DNA from: Vannielia litorea
GTDB lineage: Bacteria; Pseudomonadota; Alphaproteobacteria; Rhodobacterales; Rhodobacteraceae
Direction of reading: 5' to 3'
NCBI RefSeq assembly: GCF_900142295.1
Contig: NZ_FSRL01000001.1
Span: 1,488,001 to 1,552,000, forward strand
DNA length: 64,000 nt
In this document: piece by piece, positions 36,898-44,652 of the stretch
Layout of the letters: each line of letters starts with the position of its first letter
Position numbering within the stretch: position 1 is the first letter of the stretch
Position numbers and translations under genes: made by a program
The notes under the pieces: model-generated
Told to the model about the DNA's origin: nothing
Seen by the model: the letters and a program-made list of their open reading frames with translations, nothing else
Database searches by the model: none

Positions 36898-37845
36898 ATG
36901 ATGATCAAGGCGATACTGGCGCTTGCCGGCCTCGCCGCCGTGGTGGCGGTGCTGGCGAGTTGCACCGCAAGCCAGGAGCGCAGTGCCGAGGCCGCCTATC
37001 CGCCGGTCGGGCCGGTGGTGGAGGTGGCGGGCCGCAAGGTGCACTACGTGGAGGCCGGGCAAGGGCCGGTGGTGATCCTGATCCATGGCGCGGGCGGAAA
37101 CCTGCGGGATTTCACCTTTCGCATGGTCGATGCGCTCGACGGGCGCTACCGGGTGATCGCCGTCGACCGGCCCGGGCTGGGACATTCGGAGGCGATCGCG
37201 GGCGGCGGGACACCACAGCAGCAGGCGGCCATTCTCGACGCGCTGGCGGCACGGCTGGGCGTGCGCCGCGCGGTGATCGTGGGGCACAGCTACGGCGGCG
37301 CGGTGGCGATGGCCTGGGCGGTGGAGCACCCCGAGCGGGTGGCGGCGGTGGTCTCGCTCGCAGGCGCGACGATGCCCTGGGAGGGGCCGCTCGACGGGTT
37401 CTACACGCTCACCGGCTCGCCTGCGGGGCGCACCTTTGCCGTGCCGGTGATCTCGGCGCTGGCCTCCGAGCAGCGGATCGAAGGCGCATTGGCCGACATC
37501 TTCAGGCCGCAGCAGCCACCGGCGGGCTACCTCGACCACGTGGGCGCGCCCCTCACCGTGCGGGCCGACACGCTGCGCAACAACGGCCAACAGGTGCTGA
37601 AGCTGAAGGCCGCCCTGCAACGGCTCGCACCGCGCTACCCGGCGCTTCGGATCCCGGTCGAGATCGTCCACGGCACCGCCGACACCACCGTGGGCATCGA
37701 CATCCACGCCCGCCCGATGAGCCGGATCATCCCCGGCGCGCGGCTGACCGAGTTGCCCGGCGTGGGCCACATGCCGCATCATGCCGACCCCGGCGCAGCC
37801 GTCGCCGCCATCGACCGCGCCGCCCGGCGGGCCGGATTGCGCTGA
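36898..37845 (+). CDS. Alpha/beta hydrolase, probable lipoprotein
   Basis: A 315-residue hydrolase with an N-terminal lipoprotein signal (LAAVVAVLASC, lipobox LASC near residue 22), so probably anchored in the periplasm. The fold elements are VVILIHGAGGNLRDF (oxyanion hole), VIVGHSYGGAVAM (nucleophile Ser), VHGTADTT (acid) and LPGVGHMPHH (His). Substrate unknown. Start taken at the first of two consecutive ATGs; an upstream ATG at 36880 would add six residues. Confidence 0.85.
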   Translation: MMIKAILALAGLAAVVAVLASCTASQERSAEAAYPPVGPVVEVAGRKVHYVEAGQGPVVILIHGAGGNLRDFTFRMVDALDGRYRVIAVDRPGLGHSEAIAGGGTPQQQAAILDALAARLGVRRAVIVGHSYGGAVAMAWAVEHPERVAAVVSLAGATMPWEGPLDGFYTLTGSPAGRTFAVPVISALASEQRIEGALADIFRPQQPPAGYLDHVGAPLTVRADTLRNNGQQVLKLKAALQRLAPRYPALRIPVEIVHGTADTTVGIDIHARPMSRIIPGARLTELPGVGHMPHHADPGAAVAAIDRAARRAGLR

Positions 37846-37863
37846 GCCCGCCGCTATGCCGCC

Positions 37864-37892
37864 GTCCTCCTCGGGCGCCACCCGAGGATGAC
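37864..37892. repeat. Intergenic palindrome (CCTCGGG/CCCGAGG family)
   Basis: CCTCGGG and CCCGAGG flank a 5-base spacer and are followed by ATGAC. It is the same core as the elements at 45851 and 50100. It lies between the hydrolase and ppk2. Confidence 0.6.
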
Positions 37893-37993
37893 ATTGCCGC
37901 AACGGCGGGCTCGCCGGCCCACGCGCCGCATTGCGCTGAGGCCGCGCCGCGCCCATACTGCGCAAGGCCCCGTAACCGCTTGGAATACCGCAC

Positions 37994-38863
37994 ATGACCT
38001 CCCTCCCGTTTGACGGCGCGATCACGAAGTTCTTCAAGGAGGAAGCGCCGCAGGACGTGCGCGAGGCCATCGAGGAGGCCGATGGCAAGACCATCCTCGA
38101 GAACTATCCCTACGACAAGCGGATGGACAAGGACGACTACGAGGAAACGCTCTACAAGCTCCAGATCGAGCTGGTGAAGATGCTGGCCTGGGTCAAGGAC
38201 AGCGGGGCGCGTGTTGCGGTGGTGTTCGAAGGGCGCGATGCCGCCGGCAAAGGCGGCGCGATCAAGCGGTTCCGCGATAACCTCAACCCCCGCTCGGCCC
38301 GCGTGGTGGCGCTCTCCAAGCCCTCCGACAAGGAGGCGAGCGAGTGGTACTTCCAGCGCTACGTGCGGCAGCTCCCTGCGGGCGGCGAGTTCGTGATGTT
38401 CGACCGCAGCTGGTACAACCGGGGCGTGGTGGAAAAGGTCTTCGGATTTTGCACCGACGCGCAGCGGATGCATTTCTTCAACCAGTTGCCCGGCTTCGAG
38501 CAGATGCTGAGCGAGGACGGCATCCACCTGGTGAAGCTCTGGCTCAACGTGGGCCGCGCCGAGCAGCTCAAGCGCTTTTTGGACCGCGAGAGCGACCCGC
38601 TGAAGCAGTGGAAGCTGAGCTGGATCGACGTGGAGGGGCTGAAGAAGTGGGACGCCTACTCGGAGGCGATCCGCGAGACCTTCGCCGCCACCCACAGCGC
38701 GCGCAATCCCTGGATCGTGATCCGCTCCGACGACAAGCGCCGCGCCCGGATCGCGGCGATGCGCGCCGTGCTGACGCGGCTCGACTACCCCGGCAAGGAC
38801 GAGAAGCTCGTTCATGCTCCCGATCACAAGATCTGCGGCGGCCCGGAGATCTGGGCGCGTTGA
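37994..38863 (+). CDS. ppk2: Polyphosphate kinase 2
   Basis: A 289-residue class I PPK2. It transfers phosphate between polyphosphate and nucleotides, favouring NDP phosphorylation. Walker A is [16 protein letters not shown] and Walker B/lid is [41 protein letters not shown] and [15 protein letters not shown] complete the signature. The stop overlaps the start of a TetR-type regulator (TGATG), so the two are co-transcribed. Confidence 0.95.
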   Translation: MTSLPFDGAITKFFKEEAPQDVREAIEEADGKTILENYPYDKRMDKDDYEETLYKLQIELVKMLAWVKDSGARVAVVFEGRDAAGKGGAIKRFRDNLNPRSARVVALSKPSDKEASEWYFQRYVRQLPAGGEFVMFDRSWYNRGVVEKVFGFCTDAQRMHFFNQLPGFEQMLSEDGIHLVKLWLNVGRAEQLKRFLDRESDPLKQWKLSWIDVEGLKKWDAYSEAIRETFAATHSARNPWIVIRSDDKRRARIAAMRAVLTRLDYPGKDEKLVHAPDHKICGGPEIWAR

Positions 38864-39480
38864 TGCCCCGTCGCGGTTACCATCACGGCAATCTCCGCCA
38901 GGCGCTGGTGGAGGCGGCGATCCGGCTGATCGAGGAGAAGGGGCCGCAGGGCTTCACGCTTTCGGAGGCCGCGAAGGACGCGGGCGTGACGCCTGCGGCG
39001 GTGTACCGGCACTTCGAGGGGCGCGAAGACCTGCTGGCAGAGGTGGCCAAGCAGGGCTACGCGATTTTCGGCGACCTGATGGAGCACGCCTACGAGCAGG
39101 GCCAGCCCTCGGCGATTGCCAGCTTCGAGGCCACGGGCCGTGCCTACCTTGCCTTTGCCCGCAAGTTTCCCGGCCACTACCAGGCGATGTTCGAGGCCGG
39201 GCTCTCGCTGGCCCGCGACCCCGACCTGGCCCGCGGCGCGGCCCGCGCGCAGGCAGTGCTGGAGAAGGCCGCCTCAGGCCTGGCCGACCGGCTGCCGCCC
39301 GACAGGCGCCCGCCCGCCGCGATGTTCTCGGCCCATGTCTGGGCGATGTCGCACGGGGTGGTGGAGCTCTTCGCCCGCGGCTCGCCCGGCACCCGCGCGC
39401 CGTTTCCGCCAGAGGAACTGCTGGAGACCGGGATCGGGATCTACCTGCGCGGGCTGGGGCTGATCGCGCCGGACGAATAG
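38863..39480 (+). CDS. TetR-family transcriptional regulator
   Basis: A 205-residue regulator. The N-terminal HTH is YHHGNLRQALVEAAIRLIEEKGPQGFTLSEAAKDAGVTPAAVYRHFEGREDLLAEV. The C-terminal half (AFARKFPGHYQAMFEAGLSL, FSAHVWAMSHGVVELFARG) resembles the WHG domain of TetR regulators. The ligand is unknown. It is translationally coupled to ppk2. Confidence 0.88.
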   Translation: MPRRGYHHGNLRQALVEAAIRLIEEKGPQGFTLSEAAKDAGVTPAAVYRHFEGREDLLAEVAKQGYAIFGDLMEHAYEQGQPSAIASFEATGRAYLAFARKFPGHYQAMFEAGLSLARDPDLARGAARAQAVLEKAASGLADRLPPDRRPPAAMFSAHVWAMSHGVVELFARGSPGTRAPFPPEELLETGIGIYLRGLGLIAPDE

Positions 39481-39526
39481 ACTTTGATTCAAATGCGGGC
39501 CATCGGCGCATTTCTTTTCATTGTCT

Positions 39527-39610
39527 GCCTCCGGCGGGGATATTTGACGGACCAATGAGACGCGGTCATCCTGTGCCTCATTGGTCCTCCAGATATCCCC
39601 CGCCGGAGGC
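39527..39610. repeat. Long imperfect inverted repeat
   Basis: The left arm (39527-39559) and right arm (39577-39610) are about 33 bases each. They match except for one indel and a few mismatches, around a 17-base loop. The outer core is GCCTCCGGCGGGG on the left and CCCCGCCGGAGGC on the right; the inner core is GGACCAATGAG/CTCATTGGTCC. It sits between the convergent tetR and mbfA and can act as a bidirectional terminator. I recall similar CTCCGGCGGGGATATTT elements in other Rhodobacterales. Confidence 0.85.
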
Positions 39611-39621
39611 CCTGAATCTCT

Positions 39622-40599
39622 TCAGCCGCCGCCGATCAATATGCCCGCCCCCAGCACCAGTGCGCCGCCCAGCACCACCTGGAAGGCGGCGCGGAAGAAG
39701 GGGGTTTCCATGTAGCGATTCTGGATCCAGGCAATGGCCCAGAGCTCGACGAAGACGACCACGAGGGCGATCACCGTCGCGGTCCAGAAATGCGGGATGA
39801 GGTAGGGCAGCGCGTGGCCGAGCCCGCCGAGTGCGGTCATCACGCCGGAGGCCAGGCCGCGCTTCCAGGGCGCGCCACGGCCGGAGAGCTGGCCATCGTC
39901 GGAGGCGGCCTCGGTGAAGCCCATGGAGATGCCCGCGCCGATCGAGGCGGCGAGGCCGACGAGGAAGGTCGTCCACGGGTCCTGCGTGGCGAAGGCGGTG
40001 GCGAAGATCGGCGCGAGGGTCGACACCGAGCCGTCCATCAGCCCGGCGAGGCCCGGCTGCACCCAGGTCAGCACGAACTGGCGATGGGCGGAGGCATCCT
40101 CCTCGGCGCGGGTCTCGTCATCGAGGTGGCGGCCTTCCAGCGCCTCGGCCTTCTTCTCGTGGCCGGCCTCGGCGGCGGCGAGGTCGCCCAGGAGCTTGCG
40201 GGTTTCGGCGTCGGCCGTGCGGGCGGCGGCCATGCGGTAGAAACGCTCGGCCTGGCTCTCCATCTCGGCGGCGAGGGTGCGCATCTTTTCCAGCGGCAGG
40301 TTCTCGGCCAGCCACATCGGGCGGCGGGCGTAGAAGCCCGACACATGCTCGCGGCGGATCAGCGGGATCACCTCGCCGAAGCGCTGCTGGTGGCGTTCGA
40401 TCAGGCGGCGGCGGTGGCCGTCTTCCTCGGCCGCCATCGCCTCGAAGACCTGGGCGGTGCCGGGGGCGTCGGCGCGGAGGCGTTCGGCGAAGCCGCGGTA
40501 GATCCGGGCGTCGTCTTCCTCCGAGGAGATGGCGAGCGCCAGCACCTCTTGCTCGGAGAGGTCGGAGAAGCGTTTGCGGTTGGAAAACACGGCCAGCAT
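39622..40599 (-). CDS. mbfA: MbfA-type ferritin-like/VIT1 fusion (iron exporter)
   Basis: A 325-residue inner-membrane protein combining an N-terminal ferritin-like (erythrin) domain, residues about 10-170, with a C-terminal VIT1-type membrane domain. The first has SEEDDARIYRGFAERL, MAAEEDGHRRRLIERH and EAGHEKKAEAL as di-iron carboxylate/His ligands. The second has PGLAGLMDGSVSTLAPIFATAFAT and ASIGAGISMGFTEAASDDG. MbfA exports iron and protects against peroxide in Bradyrhizobium and Agrobacterium, under Irr control; that regulation is not visible here. Confidence 0.9.
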   Translation of the reverse strand: MLAVFSNRKRFSDLSEQEVLALAISSEEDDARIYRGFAERLRADAPGTAQVFEAMAAEEDGHRRRLIERHQQRFGEVIPLIRREHVSGFYARRPMWLAENLPLEKMRTLAAEMESQAERFYRMAAARTADAETRKLLGDLAAAEAGHEKKAEALEGRHLDDETRAEEDASAHRQFVLTWVQPGLAGLMDGSVSTLAPIFATAFATQDPWTTFLVGLAASIGAGISMGFTEAASDDGQLSGRGAPWKRGLASGVMTALGGLGHALPYLIPHFWTATVIALVVVFVELWAIAWIQNRYMETPFFRAAFQVVLGGALVLGAGILIGGG

Positions 40600-40908
40600 G
40601 GGCTCAATCTAATGCGCCGCCGCCAGGGCTGTAAGGGCCAGAATGTCGCGCTCTGCTGCGGTCGCAGGAGCAAGGGCCCCTGCCCCGGCGCCGTGAGGCC
40701 GGTGACTGCGCCGCCCGCCGCGCCGCCCCCCTCGGCAGCGCGCGCCTCGGCGCGGAGATCGGAGCTCCGGCGAGAGCGGGGCGCGGCAGGAATGGCGAGG
40801 ACTCCATTGGAAGGAAGGAGTTTTTTGCATGTGTCATGCCTGGCGAGCCGTTCGCCCCCCCGAGAGTCGGATCGACGGCACAACCCGCCTGCGCCCGCGC
40901 GAAGCGGC
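40600..40908. other. Upstream region of mbfA and ssrA
   Basis: About 310 bp between the mbfA start and the ssrA promoter. It is very GC-rich on the mbfA side. The only candidate gene I see is the 27-codon ORF at 40829-40912, which runs 4 bp past this region. Several longer open frames on the minus strand have no homology-like features and reflect base composition. Confidence 0.6.
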
Positions 40909-40912
40909 TTGA
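40829..40912 (+). CDS. Possible 27-residue small protein or leader peptide
   Basis: ATG at 40829 is preceded by GGAAGGAAGGAG with an 8-base spacer, an unusually good ribosome binding site. The product begins MCHAWRAVRPPES and is Arg/Pro-rich, ending at a TGA that overlaps the ssrA -35 box. It is not a known family to me. The binding site is the only evidence. Confidence 0.3.
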   Translation: MCHAWRAVRPPESRIDGTTRLRPREAA

Positions 40913-40937
40913 ATTTGCCCGCCTCGGGGCCTATATC
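40909..40937 (+). promoter_or_regulatory. ssrA promoter
   Basis: TTGAAT (40909-40914) and TATATC (40932-40937) with a 17-base spacer. This is followed about 7 bases later by the expected 5' end of pre-tmRNA. Confidence 0.7.
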
Positions 40938-40943
40938 TGACGT

Positions 40944-41265
40944 GTTCCGGCAACGGGACTATGGACATAAACGCGCTCGTAATAAGCGGATCGGACCCGG
41001 GGGCGGTACCCGGCGGCTCCACCAAATTCCCTCGTTGGGGGATCATGGGGCCGAAACAGGATCGACGAACGTCTAAAGGGGTTTTGCTTTGTCCCGGTGA
41101 GGTACCACCGATATCGGTCCGTAAAGCATAATTGCCAACGACAATCGTGCTCCGGTCGCTCTCGCCGCTTAAGCGGTGCGAAAGATCGAAATCTTAAGCC
41201 CTTGCGCCTAGCCGCGTAAGGCGGGGTTCGCAGGCACCTGGCAACAGAAGCCTGCACTTTCCTCT
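40944..41265 (+). ncRNA. ssrA: Transfer-messenger RNA, circularly permuted two-piece type
   Basis: Rescues stalled ribosomes and tags the nascent chain. The acceptor half comes first: a T arm near 40990-41013, then CGGCTCC-A-CCA ending at 41024. A spacer of about 22 bases (41025-41046) follows. The coding half then starts GGGGCCG at 41047, which pairs with CGGCTCC to close the acceptor stem, and continues AAACAGGATCGACG. The tag frame at 41134-41172 encodes ANDNRAPVALAA then TAA, starting at the resume codon GCC. This order is diagnostic of alphaproteobacterial tmRNA; the spacer is removed to give two RNAs. Outer ends are approximate. Confidence 0.95.
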
Positions 41266-41401
41266 TATCTCCTCCACCCCTCGAGCCACTGCCGGCGGAG
41301 GCGCCCACTATTCAAGCCCGGTGTACTCCAATATGACACTTGTGTAACGATCTCATGACGGCACGGGCAATGGTCGGCTGTCACCGGTTGGAGGGGTGTT
41401 G

Positions 41402-41503
41402 ATGGGAGCGGTTGCGCGGTCGCGCATGGCCAAGCAGTCGCAAAAGGGGCTGACCATCCTTCGGCACAATCTCGGGCAGGCGAACGCCTGGGAGTGGCTG
41501 TAG
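41402..41503 (+). pseudogene. 5' piece of the phosphotransferase gene, ended by an amber codon
   Basis: An ATG at 41402 follows GAGGGG with good spacing and opens a 33-codon frame ending AWEWL then TAG at 41501. The same frame continues without another stop through the downstream phosphotransferase (41555-42361). The likely intact gene therefore ran 41402-42361 and has acquired a nonsense codon; TGG or CAG would each be one change away. Confidence 0.6.
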
Positions 41504-41554
41504 ACGCAGCGCCATCGCGTCGCTCGACATCTGACAGGGGACTCCTCAGCCGAC

Positions 41555-42361
41555 GTGGAAGTGCTGAGACGCATCGAGGGCGGGTGGGACAACCTGCACA
41601 TCCTGATCTGCCGCGCCATGTCTTCCGACGGCAGCAGACATGTGGACTTCGTACAGAAGACCACGCGCAACCTCGCCGAATTCAAGGTAGCCCTGAGCAT
41701 CGCGCATGAACGGATCGCGCCTTGCATCATGCGGGTTTACGGAGCGACCCTGATGTTCGACAGGTTTGCCATCTGCGCGGAATACGTTGAGGACGCCGTG
41801 CCCTTTGCCCTTTCGAAAGACACGGTAGCGCCTTTGGCATCCGCATTGCGCCAGCTTGCACAGCGGGGCCGGCGGGTGGAGAACCGCCCTGCCCTGAGGC
41901 GCAGGCAGGCCTGGTTCAGGACGCTTGGGCGCGAGTTTTTCGATCATGTCGGGAGGAGGGACGAGGTCGGAAGGGCCCTTGACCGCATCGAGGCGCTGCC
42001 GTTCGTTCTGTCTCACAACGACCTCGTTCCGTCCAACCTGATCTGCCGCCGCAGCGCTCCGCATGATCCGGTCTTCGTTGATATCGGCAGTGTTTGCCTC
42101 AATCGGGCCGGGGCGGACCTCGAAGCCTTTGCGGCTGCCGGCGATGCCGAAGGCGCGCTCGCTGAACAAGGTGAGTTCTTTACGCTCTTGAGTGCCGACT
42201 ATGCCGCGCGGATGGGGCTGGACGCGAGGGATGTTCGGCTTTCGGCACGGTTCTTTGCCGCAAGCAAGGCCCTGAACAGGGCCATCAACCGGGCGTCCGG
42301 ATCCCCCTTCGCGGAGGCCGCGGAACATGTCCAGGCAGCGTTGGAGGACCTGAGGAGCTGA
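41555..42361 (+). CDS. Aminoglycoside phosphotransferase/choline kinase-like protein, 5'-interrupted
   Basis: The open part codes for 268 residues from a GTG. The kinase-like core is clear: a lysine-bearing strand HVDFVQKTTRNLAEFKVAL, the catalytic loop VLSHNDLVPSNLI (HxDxxxxN) and a DFG-equivalent FVDIGSVCLNRAGADLEAF. This is the APH/choline-kinase fold; substrate unknown. The GTG at 41555 has no good ribosome site, whereas 41402 does, in the same frame but separated by TAG. The product is either N-terminally truncated or the gene is decaying. It lies about 290 bp after ssrA and is less GC-rich than its surroundings. Confidence 0.6.
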   Translation: MEVLRRIEGGWDNLHILICRAMSSDGSRHVDFVQKTTRNLAEFKVALSIAHERIAPCIMRVYGATLMFDRFAICAEYVEDAVPFALSKDTVAPLASALRQLAQRGRRVENRPALRRRQAWFRTLGREFFDHVGRRDEVGRALDRIEALPFVLSHNDLVPSNLICRRSAPHDPVFVDIGSVCLNRAGADLEAFAAAGDAEGALAEQGEFFTLLSADYAARMGLDARDVRLSARFFAASKALNRAINRASGSPFAEAAEHVQAALEDLRS

Positions 42362-42419
42362 CGCGGCAGGCCGTCCGACGGGAGGGCGTTCTGATCGGAT
42401 CTTCTCAATCCCGACCCGA

Positions 42420-42448
42420 TTGACAGACCCCGCCCTTCGCGCGACAAT
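42420..42448 (+). promoter_or_regulatory. Strong sigma-70 promoter for chrBA
   Basis: TTGACA (42420-42425), 17 bases, GACAAT (42443-42448). The consensus -35 and near-consensus -10 lie about 77 bp before the chrB start codon. Confidence 0.65.
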
Positions 42449-42524
42449 CGCCCCATGGGGACAGCGCGAACGCCCCGTGAGGCCCCAAGCCAGAGGTTCG
42501 CATGTTTGCCTTGACCGAGGAGAC

Positions 42525-43346
42525 ATGCTCTTGGCTGCCCCCAATGAGATCACCCCCACCCAGCTTTTGCGCCTGATCGGCACGCCGGAGTGTCCGGCGA
42601 TCGTGGATATCACGATCGACCCTGATTTCGAGGCCGATCCCTTTTTGATCCCCGGCTCCTTTCGCCATCCACACAGCGATATCGAAGGCCTGAAGGCGCG
42701 GCTCGCCGGGCGGCGCTGCGTGGTGGTCTGCCAGAAGGGCATCAAGCTGAGCCAGGGGCTGGTGGCCTGGCTGCGCGGCGACGGGATCGAGGCGGAGTAT
42801 CTCTCGGGGGGCATGTATGGCTGGCGGGATGCGCCGGGCACCTTAAGGGTGCCGGCGGCGGCGATCCCTGCACCGGTGGGCGGGGCGACGCTCTGGGTCA
42901 CCCGGCATCGGCCCAAGATCGACCGCATCGCCTGCCCCTGGCTGATCCGCCGCTTCGTGGACCCCGAGGCGCGGTTTCTCTTTGTTTCGCCCGCCGAGGT
43001 GCAGGGCGTGGCCGACCGTTACGGGGCCACGCCCTTTGACGTGGAGGGCGCATTCTGGAGCCATCGGGGCGCGTTGTGCAGCTTTGACACGATGTGCGAG
43101 GAGTTCGGGCTGCGCTCTGAGGCGCTGGAGCGGCTCGCCGTGGTGGTCCGTGGCGCCGATACCGACCGGCACGACCTGGCTCCGCAGGCGGCCGGGCTGC
43201 TGGCGCTCTCGGTCGGACTCTCGCGGCAATATCGGGACGACCAGCAGCAGCTGACGGCGGGGATGGCGATGTATGACGCACTCTACCGCTGGGCGCGGGA
43301 CGGGTTTGACGAGGGCCACGACTGGCCGGCGGGGAGCGCGCGATGA
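42525..43346 (+). CDS. chrB: ChrB-type chromate resistance protein with rhodanese domain
   Basis: A 273-residue protein. Residues about 8-110 are a rhodanese-like domain (VDITIDPDFEADPFLIPGSFRH, active-loop Cys in VVVCQKGIKLSQG, YLSGGMYGWRDA). Residues 125-265 are the ChrB C-terminal domain (RHRPKIDRIACPWLIRRFVDPEARFLFV, SFDTMCEEFGL, VVRGADTDRHDLAP). ChrB proteins accompany ChrA; they are reported to act as chromate-sensing regulators. The stop overlaps the chrA ATG. Start chosen after GAGGAGAC. Confidence 0.88.
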   Translation: MLLAAPNEITPTQLLRLIGTPECPAIVDITIDPDFEADPFLIPGSFRHPHSDIEGLKARLAGRRCVVVCQKGIKLSQGLVAWLRGDGIEAEYLSGGMYGWRDAPGTLRVPAAAIPAPVGGATLWVTRHRPKIDRIACPWLIRRFVDPEARFLFVSPAEVQGVADRYGATPFDVEGAFWSHRGALCSFDTMCEEFGLRSEALERLAVVVRGADTDRHDLAPQAAGLLALSVGLSRQYRDDQQQLTAGMAMYDALYRWARDGFDEGHDWPAGSAR

Positions 43347-44578
43347 GCGTGTCGTTCGGCGCGCTGTTCCGCACCTTCGGGCGGATCGGACTGCTCTCCT
43401 TCGGCGGGCCGGCGGCGCAGTTTGCCCTGATGCACGAGGAGCTGGTGGACCGGCGCGGGTGGCTGAGCGAGAAGCAGTATCTCTCGGCGCTGTCGTTCTG
43501 CATGATGCTGCCCGGCCCGGAGGCGATGCAGCTGTGCACCTATGCGGGCTGGCGGCTGCGCGGCGTTCCGGGCGGGCTGCTTGCGGGCGCGCTCTTCGTG
43601 CTGCCGGGGGCGGTGATCGTCTTTGCCCTGGCGATGGCCTATGCGGCCTGGGGCCAGGTGCCCTGGGTGGCGGCGGCCTTCCTGGGCGTCAAGGCGGCGG
43701 TGCTCGTGGTGGTGATTCAGGCGCTGATCAAGGTTGCCAGGCGGGCTTTCGGGCACGATATGGCGGAGGGGCTGGCGCTGGCGGCGCTGGCCTTCGTGGC
43801 GCTCTACGGCTTTGCCCTGCCCTTTCCGGTCGTGATCGGGTTTGCGGCGCTCTGGGGCGCGCTGCGGGGCGGCGTGGCGGGAGAAACGGTGCCGCTGCCG
43901 CGCGGAACCGCCCGGGGGACGGTTATGACCGTGGTCATTTTTGGCCTGCTCTGGGCCGCGCCCCTTGCCCTCGTCGCGGGCTCGCCGCTGCTTGCCGACA
44001 TCGGGCTGTTCTTTTCGAAGCTCGCGGTGGTCACCTTCGGCGGCGCCTATGCGGTGCTGGCCTACATGAGCCAGACGGTGGTGGAGACCCACGGTTGGCT
44101 GACCACGGCCGAGATGATCGACGGGCTGGGGCTGGCCGAAACCACGCCCGGCCCTCTGATCCTGGTCACCGAGTTCGTGGCGGCGCTGACGGGGGCCAAG
44201 CTCGGGCCGGGCATGGCGCTGGCGGCGGCGGCGCTCACGCTCTGGGTGACCTTCATCCCCTGTTTTCTCTGGATCTTCGCGGGCGCGCCCTACATCGAAT
44301 GGATCACCCATCAACCCCGGCTGGCGGGCGCGCTCCGGGCCATCACGGCGGCCGTGGTGGGGGTGATCGCCAACCTCTCGCTCTGGTTTGCGCTGCATGT
44401 GCTCTTCGCCAGCCTCAGCCGCAGCACCCCTGCCCTGCCCGAGTGGTCGAGCTTTCAGCCGGTGGCGGCGGGGCTGACCGCACTCTCGGCCCTTCTGCTC
44501 TTCGGAACACGCCTCGGACTGGCCGCCACGCTGGCGCTCATGGCGGTGGCGGGCCTTGCCGTGGAGCTGCTGTCATGA
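43343..44578 (+). CDS. chrA: Chromate efflux transporter ChrA
   Basis: A 411-residue inner-membrane protein with two CHR domains, the long-chain form that exports chromate. First repeat: FGRIGLLSFGGPAAQFALMHEELVDRRGWLSEKQYL and MMLPGPEAMQLCTYAGWRLRG. Second repeat: LAVVTFGGAYAVLAYMSQTVVETHGWL and AETTPGPLILVTEFVA. About ten membrane segments. It is co-translated with chrB from a four-base overlap. Confidence 0.93.
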   Translation: MSVSFGALFRTFGRIGLLSFGGPAAQFALMHEELVDRRGWLSEKQYLSALSFCMMLPGPEAMQLCTYAGWRLRGVPGGLLAGALFVLPGAVIVFALAMAYAAWGQVPWVAAAFLGVKAAVLVVVIQALIKVARRAFGHDMAEGLALAALAFVALYGFALPFPVVIGFAALWGALRGGVAGETVPLPRGTARGTVMTVVIFGLLWAAPLALVAGSPLLADIGLFFSKLAVVTFGGAYAVLAYMSQTVVETHGWLTTAEMIDGLGLAETTPGPLILVTEFVAALTGAKLGPGMALAAAALTLWVTFIPCFLWIFAGAPYIEWITHQPRLAGALRAITAAVVGVIANLSLWFALHVLFASLSRSTPALPEWSSFQPVAAGLTALSALLLFGTRLGLAATLALMAVAGLAVELLS

Positions 44579-44652
44579 GCCCAAATCGGCCCTGTCATTC
44601 GGGTTCGAATCCCCTATGCTGAATCCAGATACAGCCGAGGACTTCCGCACAT

